Positions 34,838 through 43,681 of a stretch of 64,000 nt of DNA are shown here, piece after piece (the stretch's first letter is position 1; each line of letters begins with the position of its first letter). The DNA comes from Iocasia fonsfrigidae (GTDB lineage Bacteria > Bacillota > Halanaerobiia > Halanaerobiales > DTU029): NCBI RefSeq assembly GCF_017751145.1, contig NZ_CP046640.1, forward strand, positions 1,220,137 through 1,284,136. Reading direction: 5' to 3'. The position numbers were made by a program, and so were the translations under genes. The notes below the pieces were generated by a model, which worked only from the letters and a program-made list of their open reading frames with translations, was not told where the DNA came from and made no database searches.

Positions 34838-36716
34838 GTGCGCCAAGAAAAGAGCATATCATATAGTAGGTGGGAATCCTACTGAGGAAGGTTTAGCAAA
34901 CCACTCATAGCGAGTTTTGGACATTTAATGGGTAACCATAGATGTTAAGCGTAAACAGTTAGGTAGTAGGCGGTAAGCATTTAGCTGAAGGGATTGAGCC
35001 TCGAAATCTTGGAGATTGGGAAAGGCCGATGCTGTCGACTGAGCAGAAGGCAACATTATAGTATTCGATAAGCGAGAATACAATAACACCCCGGGGTCGG
35101 AGACCTCCGCATGCTATACATAGATATGATATTGTTAACTTGGGAGGCCCTGTAATTTCTACGCAGAGAGATAGGATGTAACCAAGCGATAACAAAGTAA
35201 GGACATCTAATATTACAGGGAGTCGGATAATCGCATAGTACCGAGGAAGCAGAGTAATGCCTGTGGATGGGAAGGCGATTACACAAGATTAATCTTAAAA
35301 GGGAAACATATTCTATACACAGAGATAGGTGAAAATGTGGAAACGAAACTTGCAAGAATAGCTGAAGTAGCTAGAAATAGACCTAATGAAAGATTTACAT
35401 CACTAATACATCTAATTAATTATGAATTGATAGTCAAATGTCATCATGAACTAGCTGGAAACAAAGCAGCTGGAGTAGATGAAGTAACAAAAGCGGAGTA
35501 TGGAAAGAATCTTCCAGGGAATGTTAAGAGCTTAATAGCTAGAATGAAAAGATGGGCATATAGGCCATTACCTGCGAAAAGGGTATATATTCCAAAAGAA
35601 AATGGGAAGAAGAGACCGCTAGGGATTCCAGCATACGAAGACAAACTAGTTCAAAAGGCACTATCAAAGATTCTAAATGCGATATATGAAGAAGACTTTC
35701 TTGAATGTTCATTTGGTTTTCGTCCAGGAAGAAACTGTCATGATGCCTTGAGAATATTAGGAAGAATAGTTAACAGAGATGATATTAACTATGTAGTTGA
35801 TACAGATATTAAAGGATTCTTTGATAATGTAGACCACGGGTGGATGATGAAATTCATTGACCATCGAATTAAAGATCCTAATATACAACGACTCATATCG
35901 AGACTTCTTCGGGCTGGAGTCATGGAGGCAGGAATAAAATATGACACTCCACAAGGAACACCGCAAGGTGGAGTCTGTTCTCCAATTATGGCGAATTTAT
36001 ATCTACATCATGTTGTTGACCTATGGTTTAATAAAACAATGCGTAAAGAGTTAAAGGGTAAAGCTTACATGGTGAGATACGCAGATGATATAATATTTTG
36101 CCTACAGTATAAAGAAGATGTAAAATACTTCTATAAAGCAATGAAAGAAAGAATATCCAAATTCGGTTTAGAGTTATCAGAAGAGAAAACTAAGATAGTA
36201 AATGTATCTGCTGATGATGACAATGACACATTTGATTTTCTTGGATTTACCCATTATATGGGTAAATGTAAGGATGGAATCAAACGACTAAAGAGAAAGA
36301 CAAGTAATAAGCGATATCATCGTAGTATAATGAGATGTAAATCCTGGCTAAAATATAATAGAACTCTTCCAGTAAAAGAACTAATGAGGAAGTTAAACAG
36401 AAAACTAACAGGAACATACAACTATTATGCAGTATCAGATAACAGCAAAAGTATTGATAGCCTGTATGATGAGGTTCAAAAGCTAGTTTATAAATGGTTA
36501 AACAGACGCAGTCAAAAGAAAAGCTTTGACTGGGAGAAGTTCGAAATATTCTTGGAGAAATATCCTATTGTCAAGCCAAGAATAAAAGTAAATTTATATA
36601 GATTAGGTGCTGGTGCTAGTTATGTTAGGTGAATAATCGAGTGAAGAGCCGTATGCCTAAATAGGGCACGTACGGTTCTGTGAGGAGTTGGGGTTGTAAA
36701 GCCCCGCTTACTTGAC
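34838..36716 (+). mobile_element. Group II intron inside jetC
   Basis: The 5' end is GTGCGCCAAG, the canonical GUGYG boundary. Domain V is at 36646-36678 (GAGCCGTATGC...GCACGTACGGTTC, with the AGC triad). Domain VI is a GGGG/CCCC hairpin ending in TTACTTGAC. Placing the 3' end at 36716 gives an AC terminus, puts the candidate branch A seven bases from the end, and joins the exons in frame. Total length is 1879 nt with one RT/maturase ORF in domain IV. The insertion interrupts the ABC signature codons of jetC. Confidence 0.92.
35337..36632 (+). CDS. ltrA: Group II intron reverse transcriptase/maturase
   Basis: 431 residues. RT blocks are in order: YRPLPAKRVYIPKENGKKRP, FGFRPGRNCHDAL, VVDTDIKGFFDNVDH, TPQGTPQGGVCSPIMANLYLH and the catalytic MVRYADDIIF near 245. 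A thumb/maturase X domain follows (KELMRKLNRKLTGTYNYYAV). It stops after about 430 residues without an HNH endonuclease domain, so mobility would rely on priming from replication forks. GTG 35337 follows AGGTGA. All catalytic motifs look intact. Confidence 0.95.
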   Translation: METKLARIAEVARNRPNERFTSLIHLINYELIVKCHHELAGNKAAGVDEVTKAEYGKNLPGNVKSLIARMKRWAYRPLPAKRVYIPKENGKKRPLGIPAYEDKLVQKALSKILNAIYEEDFLECSFGFRPGRNCHDALRILGRIVNRDDINYVVDTDIKGFFDNVDHGWMMKFIDHRIKDPNIQRLISRLLRAGVMEAGIKYDTPQGTPQGGVCSPIMANLYLHHVVDLWFNKTMRKELKGKAYMVRYADDIIFCLQYKEDVKYFYKAMKERISKFGLELSEEKTKIVNVSADDDNDTFDFLGFTHYMGKCKDGIKRLKRKTSNKRYHRSIMRCKSWLKYNRTLPVKELMRKLNRKLTGTYNYYAVSDNSKSIDSLYDEVQKLVYKWLNRRSQKKSFDWEKFEIFLEKYPIVKPRIKVNLYRLGAGASYVR

Positions 36717-37040
36717 CTATCTATTAATGCCTTTATGATGATGATGTTACTAAATTATAAAAAGCAGCGTCTTGATAAGACAAACCCCTGGACTGTCTTA
36801 TTTCTGGACAATCCTTTTGGTAAGGCGTCAGCATCTCATGTCCTTGACCCTATCTTTGAAATCGCCAATAAGCTTAATTTCCAGATAATTGCCTTTGCTG
36901 CTCCGGAGATTATTAAGAGTGAGATTAGTGAAAGGTTCCCTGTTTTTTATCCCCTGGAGATTAAGACAGATGAGAAGGGTCGTGGTGTTGTAAGTGTAAG
37001 TGGGCAGGTGATCTATGGTGAACGGATCCGCAGAACTTAA
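36717..37040 (+). CDS. jetC: JetC exon 2 (ABC signature end and Walker B)
   Basis: 107 codons restoring the ATPase C-terminal half. After splicing the junction reads SGGQS-LSINAFMMMMLLNYKKQR, a proper ABC signature helix. Walker B is WTVLFLDNPFGKAS, with Asn where the catalytic Glu normally sits. The H-loop region is FQIIAFAAPE. As free DNA the first in-frame ATG is 36735, but there is no ribosome binding site, which supports expression only through splicing. Its end overlaps jetD by 26 bases. Confidence 0.85.
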   Translation, partial: LSINAFMMMMLLNYKKQRLDKTNPWTVLFLDNPFGKASASHVLDPIFEIANKLNFQIIAFAAPEIIKSEISERFPVFYPLEIKTDEKGRGVVSVSGQVIYGERIRRT

Positions 37041-38118
37041 TAAATTATTTGAACAGTATTTGAATTGTAAACTAAAGGGAAGAAAACGTTTTGAGCTTGA
37101 AGAACTGGAAACATTTCTAATAAAAAAAACAGGTGGTATGAGTACCTATCAATCAGCAGGTGGTTATCAGGCCTTATACCAGCTATTAAAGGAAAAAGAG
37201 GAAAAGGGTAGGATTAAAGCAATTAAGAGTTCTACTTATAACAGCCGCCAGCCGGTTCTTAAAAGCCGCTGGCAGTTAGTTGTTAAAAATGCTGTACAAG
37301 TCTGGCAGGATCAATTGATTTTTCAATTATCACGGCAGCTGGACCTTAGATATTATTTGAAAAGACCTTGGTTGCAGACGAAAGAACTGGCTGAAAGACT
37401 ACTAAGATTGGCTGAATTCCTTTGCAAAAAAAATGATAGGGAATGGGCTAGCCGTGAAGAGAGGTCACTGGAACTTTTTGCTGACGAAAAATTTTTGTCT
37501 ACTGCTGAAGGGAGGAAATTTTTAAGTTCTCTGAGTCTTAATCTGGCTGCTCTTAAAGCAGAAAAGTATAGTCAGATGTTTGTCTATTGGAATAAGGGGA
37601 CTATGATCAAAAAAATACTGATTCTGGAGAACCATTCAGCTTTTATTGCCTGCAAACGGGCCTTGACGGCAGACTATAATATTTTTTCATATGCCCCTGA
37701 TACCTTGATCTATGGAGAAGGGAAACACATTATTGAAAGCTTTAAATTTCTGGATGAATTACTTGCCCACCTGGAAAAAGAGAACAGGCAGCAGGTAGAG
37801 GTAAAATATGCTGGTGATATTGATCCGGAGGGCTGGTTAATTTATTATCGGCTTAAAGAAAAATATCCAGAATATAAATTGGAACTCTTCGCTGTATACT
37901 ATCGGGAGATGATTAAACAGGGTTCTCTGAATGCTTATCCAATTAATAGTCAGCAGAATAAAAATAATATTATCTTAGAAAAGATTCTTGGAGAACTTAA
38001 AAAGGCTGAAGATGTCAAAGCTAGTATGGTAGATAGGATTGAACAACTTTGGAATGAGGACTTGAGACTGCCAGAAGAGCTAATAACATATGAGGTATTA
38101 ACAAATAAGAGAGTATAG
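37015..38118 (+). CDS. jetD: Wadjet nuclease JetD (Toprim)
   Basis: 367 residues. The N-terminal half is a DNA-binding/arm region. The C-terminal half is a Toprim domain with the metal-binding glutamate in ILILENHSAF near residue 203 and the D-x-D pair in YAGDIDPEGWLIYYRL near 267. JetD cleaves plasmid DNA extruded by the JetABC complex. ATG 37015 lies inside the 3' end of jetC exon 2 with GGGCAGGTG upstream. A terminator follows at 38128. Confidence 0.88.
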   Translation: MVNGSAELNKLFEQYLNCKLKGRKRFELEELETFLIKKTGGMSTYQSAGGYQALYQLLKEKEEKGRIKAIKSSTYNSRQPVLKSRWQLVVKNAVQVWQDQLIFQLSRQLDLRYYLKRPWLQTKELAERLLRLAEFLCKKNDREWASREERSLELFADEKFLSTAEGRKFLSSLSLNLAALKAEKYSQMFVYWNKGTMIKKILILENHSAFIACKRALTADYNIFSYAPDTLIYGEGKHIIESFKFLDELLAHLEKENRQQVEVKYAGDIDPEGWLIYYRLKEKYPEYKLELFAVYYREMIKQGSLNAYPINSQQNKNNIILEKILGELKKAEDVKASMVDRIEQLWNEDLRLPEELITYEVLTNKRV

Positions 38119-38127
38119 TTGAAGATA

Positions 38128-38172
38128 GAGCTATCAATTCACTAAATGTGGTTGATAGCTCACTTTATTTTT
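38128..38172 (+). terminator. Terminator of the Wadjet operon
   Basis: GAGCTATCAA pairs with TTGATAGCTC (10 bp, 14-nt loop), followed by ACTTTATTTTTATT. It separates the operon from the convergent YmaF-like gene. Confidence 0.8.
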
Positions 38173-38192
38173 ATTATACTTTTGATTTTTGA

Positions 38193-38855
38193 CTAATCTT
38201 GATCCCGGTCTCTATCTTGATCCAGGTTTTTCTCCTGGTCCCAGTCTCTATCCTGATTCCAGTCTCTATCCCGATCACAGTCTCTATCCCGATCCCAGTC
38301 TCTATCCCGATCCCAGTCTCTATCCCGATCCCAGTCTCTATCCCGATCCCAGTCTCTATCCCGGTCCCAGTCTCTATCCCGGTCCCAGTCTCTATCCCGA
38401 TCCCAGTCTCTATCCCGGTCCCAGTCTCTATCCCGGTCCCAGTCTCTATCCCGATCCCAGTCTCTATCCCGGTCCCAGTCTCTATCCCGGTCCCAGTCTC
38501 TATCTCGGTCCCAGTCTCTATCCCGGTCCCAGTCTCTATCTCCGCCCTGGCTAATTGCTCTTCCTGTATCATTTTCATAATAATGACGGTGATTATCATT
38601 CCAGGTGGTTTGGCCTTCCATAAGATGAATATGGCCTCCTGCAGTTCTGATTGCAGGCCCAGTCCTTCCTTCATAATAATGGCGGTGACCATCATTTGTG
38701 GTAGTCCAACCACTATACCTATGATAATGGCTTTCACCATATTCAATTGCACTACTTGTTGTTCCACTATAATTATGCAAATGGTTGTCATTTACTGAAG
38801 TTGCACCACTATAATTGTGAACGTGTTGATTATTATAATTACGATAATTTCCCAC
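38193..38855 (-). CDS. YmaF-like HxH protein with Asp-Arg repeat tail
   Basis: 220 residues in two parts. Residues 1-100 repeat an H-x-H-x-Y/F-x-G pattern ([42 protein letters not shown]), as in YmaF-family proteins of Bacillus, of unknown function and probably metal-binding. The rest is about 17 copies of DRDRDW-type hexapeptides plus a degenerate end ([19 protein letters not shown]). GTG 38855 follows GGAG. The tail is encoded by a tandem 18-bp repeat and may vary in length. Confidence 0.72.
   Translation of the reverse strand: MGNYRNYNNQHVHNYSGATSVNDNHLHNYSGTTSSAIEYGESHYHRYSGWTTTNDGHRHYYEGRTGPAIRTAGGHIHLMEGQTTWNDNHRHYYENDTGRAISQGGDRDWDRDRDWDRDRDWDRDRDWDRDRDWDRDRDWDRDRDWDRDRDWDRDRDWDRDRDWDRDRDWDRDRDWDRDRDWDRDRDWDRDRDCDRDRDWNQDRDWDQEKNLDQDRDRDQD
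38242..38547. repeat. 17-copy 18-bp in-frame minisatellite
   Basis: Seventeen contiguous 18-bp units, CAGTCTCTATCCCGATCC and close variants, most differing by A/G at one position. The unit length is a multiple of three, so copy-number change alters the YmaF-like tail by six residues without a frameshift. GC content is well above the surroundings. Long open frames on the other strand here are by-products of the repeat. Confidence 0.95.
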
Positions 38856-39177
38856 ATAATCACTCCTTATAATACAATTATTTACAATATAATATGTAGA
38901 TAAGGATTATAATGTTAAAATTCATTCAACTTAGCAACTGGTGTAGAAGCTGGTTTTGTTAAAGAATATCATGGTTTTACAGCCAAGCAGGAATGAAGGT
39001 GTTGAACAGGAATGAGCAAATTTTAAATATAAAATTAAAAATATGTAAGTTTAATATTAATATAATTAATAAAATACAAAATAATATTAAAAAAATTAAT
39101 ATCACCATTGACATTTATAAAAATTTATAGTAATATTTAAATAAAGTTAAAACATTTTAAAGGGGTAATTATATATT
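38856..39177. promoter_or_regulatory. Divergent intergenic region with promoter for the DUF2089 operon
   Basis: TTGACA at 39108 and TAATAT at 39131 are 17 bp apart and lead to the gene at 39178. The rest is very AT-rich. The minus-strand promoter of the YmaF-like gene must lie near 38870-38920 but is not obvious. Confidence 0.65.
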
Positions 39178-39444
39178 ATGGCTGGAAAACTGAAAGTTAA
39201 ATTAAAAATAAATAGATATTATATACCTATTCCAGCAATTCCATTAGGCCTAATAGGGAGTTTGCTTAGATTTATCAATAAGCATTTTGCACATCATCTT
39301 TCAAAAGGAGGGAGTCAAAGGGTTAATCCCCAAGAAATAGACCGCTTGATTGCTGTTCTTAAAAATGAGGAACCATTTGAATTAGTACATTTAGAAACAG
39401 AAGATCAGGATGAACATGTTTTTATAAGGATATATACCAAATAG
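39178..39444 (+). CDS. Small conserved protein of the DUF2089/SHOCT-like operon
   Basis: 88 residues. A basic beta-rich start (KLKVKLKINRYYIPIPAIPLG) and an acidic end (ELVHLETEDQDEHVFIRIY) resemble, in order and spacing, the C-terminal domain of the third gene of this operon (WLRVRVKTE...VNVNIPISVV...IVDIKDEESNTTVEVFVE). The two are probably distant paralogues. Function unknown. GGGG precedes the ATG. Confidence 0.65.
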   Translation: MAGKLKVKLKINRYYIPIPAIPLGLIGSLLRFINKHFAHHLSKGGSQRVNPQEIDRLIAVLKNEEPFELVHLETEDQDEHVFIRIYTK

Positions 39445-39455
39445 GGGGTGGGTTG

Positions 39456-39818
39456 ATGGATTATAAAGTTATTGGTAGTTGTCCAGTCTGTAACCATGAG
39501 CTTAAGGTTACAGAAATCAGTTGTAATAAATGTAGAACAATTATTAGAGGTGAGTTTGAACTATCTAAATTCTGTAAGTTAGATAAAGAACAGCAGTATT
39601 TTATTGAAGTATTTATTAAAAATAGGGGCAACATTAAAGAGATGGAAAAAGAACTTGGTATATCTTATCCAACTGTAAGAAACAAACTGGAAGAGGTAAG
39701 GAAATCACTGGGGTTTGTAGGACAGGAAAAACCAGCAGTAAACAAAAAAGAAATTTTAGATAAATTAAGTAAAGGCGAAATATCAAAAGATAAGGCTTTG
39801 AAACTTTTAACGGAATAA
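39456..39818 (+). CDS. DUF2089 family zinc-ribbon/HTH protein
   Basis: 120 residues. Two C-x2-C pairs at the start (CPVCNHEL, CNKC) form a zinc ribbon. A helix-turn-helix follows (NRGNIKEMEKELGISYPTVRNKLEEV), then a short helical segment (ILDKLSKGEISKDKALKLL) like the start of SHOCT-like proteins. DUF2089 proteins are presumed regulators. GGGGGTGGG before ATG 39456. The next gene starts 18 bp after its stop. Confidence 0.88.
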   Translation: MDYKVIGSCPVCNHELKVTEISCNKCRTIIRGEFELSKFCKLDKEQQYFIEVFIKNRGNIKEMEKELGISYPTVRNKLEEVRKSLGFVGQEKPAVNKKEILDKLSKGEISKDKALKLLTE

Positions 39819-39836
39819 AACAAGGGGGGTTTAATA

Positions 39837-40223
39837 ATGAGTGTTAATGAAGAAAAAATGCAAATCTTAAAAATGATTGAAGAAGGAAAGATTAATTCAA
39901 AAGAGGGTTTGGAATTACTTGAGGCCGTTGATAGTAAGGATGAACAGCAGATTATTACTTCTGGGGGTTCTAAGGCAAAGTGGTTGAGGGTAAGGGTTAA
40001 GACTGAAGAGGATAAGACTAAAGTTAATGTTAACATACCAATATCCGTGGTAGATATTGGTTTTAAAATAGCCAAAGCCTATTCACCTGAACTAAATGCT
40101 GATGAGTTAAAAGATATTGATTTTGAAGAAATTATAAAGGCAATAAAAAATGGTGCTGAAGGGAAAATTGTTGATATTAAGGATGAAGAAAGCAATACAA
40201 CAGTTGAAGTTTTTGTAGAGTAG
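39837..40223 (+). CDS. SHOCT-like domain protein
   Basis: 128 residues. The N-terminal helical motif EEKMQILKMIEEGKINSKEGLELLEAV is SHOCT-like. It is followed by a beta-rich domain (KWLRVRVKTEEDKTKVNVNIPISVV) and an acidic end. Such proteins are regularly encoded beside DUF2089 regulators and may modulate membrane or stress responses; the role is unknown. AAGGGGGG precedes the ATG. Last gene of the three-gene operon. Confidence 0.8.
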   Translation: MSVNEEKMQILKMIEEGKINSKEGLELLEAVDSKDEQQIITSGGSKAKWLRVRVKTEEDKTKVNVNIPISVVDIGFKIAKAYSPELNADELKDIDFEEIIKAIKNGAEGKIVDIKDEESNTTVEVFVE

Positions 40224-40240
40224 AGGCTCAAAAATGAAAC

Positions 40241-40525
40241 TTATGGAGTAATGTTAACCATTATTTTATCTGCTAATTCAATCTGATTTTCACTAATATA
40301 GGTATTGTAAGCCAGGATCTTGACTCCTTGTTTTTCTGCATATTCTAAAGCAGAAGCAAAGTCTGGATCCATTTTTTTATTTGGAATAAAATTGTTTATT
40401 CCATTCATCTGAATAAGAAAAAAGATAACTCCCTGGCTTTAACCATCTCTTTAACATGTTTAGTTTCTCTGTTTGTTGGTGCCTCAGGGAATAGGGCTAC
40501 TTTGCTTGTAGAATAGATCACCTGG
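40241..40525 (-). pseudogene. sfsA: sfsA remnant (C-terminal part)
   Basis: On the minus strand VALFPEAPTNRETKHVKEMVKA then, after a frameshift and stops, KKMDPDFASALEYAEKQGVK then ILAYNTYISENQIELADKI. This matches the C-terminal half of SfsA (ALFPDAPTxRGxxHLxEL...DPEFAxAL...GVEILAY). The N-terminal half is missing. From 40530 to 40730 I see no gene; a run of eight C lies at 40531-40538. Confidence 0.75.
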
Positions 40526-40808
40526 CTCCCCCCCCAGTCTTCTTATATATGAATTATATTTTGATAGAACAGAGGGAGTCAATGATTATTTGGTACACAA
40601 ATTTGTTTTTACATAATAGAAAAATAGTTAATAAATTTGAAAATAAATATATATGGAGATTGTTATCATAAAATAAATTAATGCCAGAAGATGGCATGTA
40701 TAAAATTTTATATTGCTATTATACTAATAGTATGATATAGTTATATTCGTTGGGCATGGAAAAATATTGTAAGACTTGCCCTGAAAAAATTTAGGAGGAA
40801 TTCAATTA

Positions 40809-41012
40809 ATGGTTTACACAGGAAAAGTAAAATGGTTTAATGATCAAAAAGGTTTTGGCTTTATTGAAAGAGAAGCTGGAGACGATGTTTTTGTGCATTT
40901 CTCTGCTATTCAGACAGATGGTTTTAAGAGTTTAGAAGAAGGTCAAGATGTAGAATTTGAAGTTGTTGATGGTGAACGTGGCCCACAGGCTGCAAATGTT
41001 GTTGCATTATAA
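40809..41012 (+). CDS. csp: Cold-shock protein, CspA family
   Basis: 67 residues with the full cold-shock domain: [16 protein letters not shown] (RNP1) and DVFVHFSAI (RNP2), ending [10 protein letters not shown]. It binds single-stranded nucleic acids as an RNA chaperone. AGGAGG precedes the ATG. The AT-rich leader of about 100 nt may carry the structured 5' UTR usual for csp genes. Terminator at 41048. Confidence 0.96.
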   Translation: MVYTGKVKWFNDQKGFGFIEREAGDDVFVHFSAIQTDGFKSLEEGQDVEFEVVDGERGPQAANVVAL

Positions 41013-41047
41013 AATAATTTATTATTTTAATATATAGCACAACTAGT

Positions 41048-41078
41048 CCCTGGCTATTTTTATAGTCAGGGTTTTTTT
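41048..41078 (+). terminator. Terminator after csp
   Basis: CCCTGGCTAT and ATAGTCAGGG form a 10-bp stem with one G-T pair, followed by TTTTTTT. The 41079-41407 stretch before the MFS gene shows no feature I can name. Confidence 0.9.
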
Positions 41079-41407
41079 ATATCTACTGGCTCCTATTTTT
41101 GTAAATTTTTTAGTCATTATGTTGTTAGCAAATTCAGCCAAGTTAGTCGGACAGTTATTTCTTCAATTCTGATTATGAAAAATATTAAAGGGGAGTAATC
41201 AGTAATTAGCTGCATTTTTTCTGAAAAGTAATATAATTTATAATAAATCAGCAGGATATAAAAGAAAGTATAGAGAAATAGACAACAAGTAAATTTTATA
41301 AAATTTTATGATTTACCAACATTTACTATATTACAAATAAATAAAAACCCAGTAAATAGTATCAGTTATTCTTGCCTAAGTTTATTAGGAGAGGGGAAGC
41401 ACAGTTT

Positions 41408-42670
41408 ATGAATAATGAAAAACTGTTAAACAGGAATTTTCTTATGGTGGTAATTGGTCAGATGGTCTCGATCTTTGGAAATGCCGTACTGCGTTTTGCC
41501 TTACCACTATATATTTTAGATCAGACTGGTTCAAGTATGATTTTTGGAACAATTCTGGCTATAGCAACAATCCCTACTCTTCTATTCTCACCACTGGGTG
41601 GTATAATGGCTGATAGGTTTAACCGCAGAAACCTGATGGTTATTCTGGATCTGCTAACAGCAGCTGTAATAGGGGGATTTAGCTTCTTTTTGTCCACTGG
41701 ACCGATTATTTTAGTAATTGCTGCTTTAATGGTTATTTTTTCTATTATACAGTCCTTTTATCAACCGGCAGTACAGGCGAGCATTCCACTAATATCTTCG
41801 AAAGATAATCTGGAGAAGGCCAATGGGTTTATAAGTCTGGTTAATGCCCTTTCTAATCTGTTAGCCCCTTTGTTTGCTGGGATTTTGTATGGGGCATTGG
41901 GTATCTGGCCGATTATGATAAGTGCTGTAATTTGTTTTTTCCTGGCTGCGGTTATGGAAATGTTTATTATAATGAGATTTGAAAGGAAACACCATGATGA
42001 GAGTATAATATCCATAATCAGGTCTGACTTAAAGGTCAGCATCAATTATATGGTCAAGGATAATTCTGTAATAATAAAGGCTATGTTTGTTATTTCAGGT
42101 ATAAATTTGTTTTTAACACCGGTAATCCTTGTTGGACTTCCCGCAATAATTAAGGTTAAACTTGGATTGAGCAGCCAGTTATATGGCCTTACCCAGGGTG
42201 TAATGGCTGCAGGTATGATTATAGGTGGTATAATCATTAGTGTAGTAGGCAAAAAGATAGAGATAGAAGAAGTATATAAGATGTTGTTTTATGCTTCAAT
42301 GGGCTTATTACCAATTGCCCTGTCATTAAGTATCAAGATGTCAGTTATGGTGGTATATTGGACTATTTCTATTTGTTGTTTTGTAATATCGATTTTTATT
42401 ACCATGTGTAATATAACCATGATCTCATTTATACAGCGGGAGACACCTGACCACTTAATTGGCAAGGTAATATCATATATATTTATGATGGCTCGATCTA
42501 CTTTGCCAGTAGGCCAGGCAATGTATGGGTTTCTATTTGAAGTCGTGATAGATTATTTAAACATACTTTTATTTGTAACAGCACTATGTAGTGGGTGGAT
42601 TGCGGTCTATTCAAAAAGGGTTTTTAGTGCATTGCCAGCAAAAGCTAAGTATGATTCTGTGTCACATTAG
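41408..42670 (+). CDS. MFS transporter
   Basis: 420 residues, 12 transmembrane helices. The motif A region GGIMADRFNRRNLMVILDL near residue 60 and the RFALPLYILDQTGSS opening place it with DHA/macrolide-efflux (MefA-like) MFS proteins, which export drugs by proton antiport. The substrate is unknown. AGGAGAGGGG before ATG 41408 is preferred to the upstream TTG 41372. A 17-bp terminator hairpin follows. Confidence 0.88.
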   Translation: MNNEKLLNRNFLMVVIGQMVSIFGNAVLRFALPLYILDQTGSSMIFGTILAIATIPTLLFSPLGGIMADRFNRRNLMVILDLLTAAVIGGFSFFLSTGPIILVIAALMVIFSIIQSFYQPAVQASIPLISSKDNLEKANGFISLVNALSNLLAPLFAGILYGALGIWPIMISAVICFFLAAVMEMFIIMRFERKHHDESIISIIRSDLKVSINYMVKDNSVIIKAMFVISGINLFLTPVILVGLPAIIKVKLGLSSQLYGLTQGVMAAGMIIGGIIISVVGKKIEIEEVYKMLFYASMGLLPIALSLSIKMSVMVVYWTISICCFVISIFITMCNITMISFIQRETPDHLIGKVISYIFMMARSTLPVGQAMYGFLFEVVIDYLNILLFVTALCSGWIAVYSKRVFSALPAKAKYDSVSH

Positions 42671-42691
42671 CTTAATATATAAATAATATTT

Positions 42692-42730
42692 AAGAGGGTT
42701 AGTGCCCTGATTTAGGGCACTAACCCTCTT
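42692..42730. terminator. Bidirectional terminator
   Basis: AAGAGGGTTAGTGCCCT and its exact complement form a 17-bp stem around GATTT. It lies between the convergent MFS and CotF genes and is the strongest hairpin in the window. Confidence 0.88.
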
Positions 42731-42738
42731 GGGTTTAA

Positions 42739-43335
42739 TTAGAGCATATTGGCTGGTTGGTAACTATTAACCATTGTTTGGGTAGTATTTTCCTGCATGG
42801 TAGGAACCTGGTAAAAACCCATCTGGTTCATATACTGGAAGATTTCATATGCCATGTCTATCTTACTAATTACACAATTTTTCATCATATTTCTGAGGTT
42901 TGGGTCTGTACATTCTAAAGCAGCCAGGGTTGCAAATACAGCAGATGACTTGGCGCAACCTAGCATACCAGAGGCAATATCACGGTCATTTAATTGGTTA
43001 ATGTTATAATTTGGGCTTTCAGGAGAGGGATTTCTCAGGCCCAGTTTAGGAGAAAAATTATTTTGTGCTTGATAAGTGCTGCCTGGCTTAATACCCCTAT
43101 TATGTAAATGATTGACTAGACTATTATATTCCTGAATCATAAAGTTAATCTGTTTGTCCAGGATTTGACCTAATTGCTGATCTTTGACATGGGGACGGTA
43201 TAATTCAAATTGATTAATACCATTGATTGCATCAGATAAAATTTCGTGGCATTCCATACATTCATGTGCCCCATAACTGGCTGCATTTCCCTGTTGATTA
43301 GTTTGATTAAAATTGTTATCCAGATTTAATTGCAT
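42739..43335 (-). CDS. Spore coat protein, CotF family
   Basis: 198 residues with a ferritin-like CotF domain: HECMECHEILSDAINGINQFELY near 25, then FMIQEYNSLVNHL and, after a linker, DRDIASGMLGCAKSSAVFATLA. CotF-type proteins are part of the endospore coat, so the organism probably sporulates. The ends are Asn/Gln-rich and likely disordered. AAGAAGGTGGTAAGGTGAT precedes the ATG. Confidence 0.85.
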   Translation of the reverse strand: MQLNLDNNFNQTNQQGNAASYGAHECMECHEILSDAINGINQFELYRPHVKDQQLGQILDKQINFMIQEYNSLVNHLHNRGIKPGSTYQAQNNFSPKLGLRNPSPESPNYNINQLNDRDIASGMLGCAKSSAVFATLAALECTDPNLRNMMKNCVISKIDMAYEIFQYMNQMGFYQVPTMQENTTQTMVNSYQPANML

Positions 43336-43681
43336 ATCACCTTACCACCTTCTTTTTGGATTTACAGTTATTATTACCTGGGAAATCATGAAATATGTCT
43401 ATTTTATTTAGATTATTATCTGGTTTTTTGTGTCAATATATTTTTTAGTTGTACAGGGAGTTTTTTATTACAAAAAATTCTAATTCGGTAGAGGAAATTT
43501 ACAATATTTGTAGAAACTATACTATTAGAAATGAAAAATATTGGTAGCAGTGATGATATCATTTAATATTTTAGTAATTTTAGTTGACAGATGATTAGCA
43601 AATAATCAAACCAGATAAATAATGTCCAGGGCCTGCTGGTATTATTAACCTAATAATTTTATAGTTTTAGGATGGTGAATT
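43336..43681. other. Divergent intergenic region
   Basis: About 345 bp between cotF and the GGDEF gene. AT-rich. TTGACA at about 43583 has no clear -10 partner. A sporulation-sigma promoter for cotF is expected but I cannot define it. I see no gene. Confidence 0.4.

Noticed and set aside
36735-37040. Independent 101-residue gene after the intron
   Set aside because: It has no ribosome binding site, and its sequence is the Walker B half of JetC; it is exon 2.
38242-38547. Regular repeat array that might suggest a CRISPR
   Set aside because: Units are 18 bp, contiguous and without spacers, and encode an in-frame hexapeptide repeat; no cas genes are near.
38189-38798. Long plus-strand and alternate minus-strand ORFs over the minisatellite
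   Set aside because: Products are monotonous [10 protein letters not shown]- or [10 protein letters not shown]-type strings forced by the 18-bp unit, with no ribosome binding site. The minus frame with HxH motifs is the real gene.
40531-40538. C8 run as a phase-variable tract
   Set aside because: It lies in or beside the decayed sfsA remnant, so it controls no intact gene.
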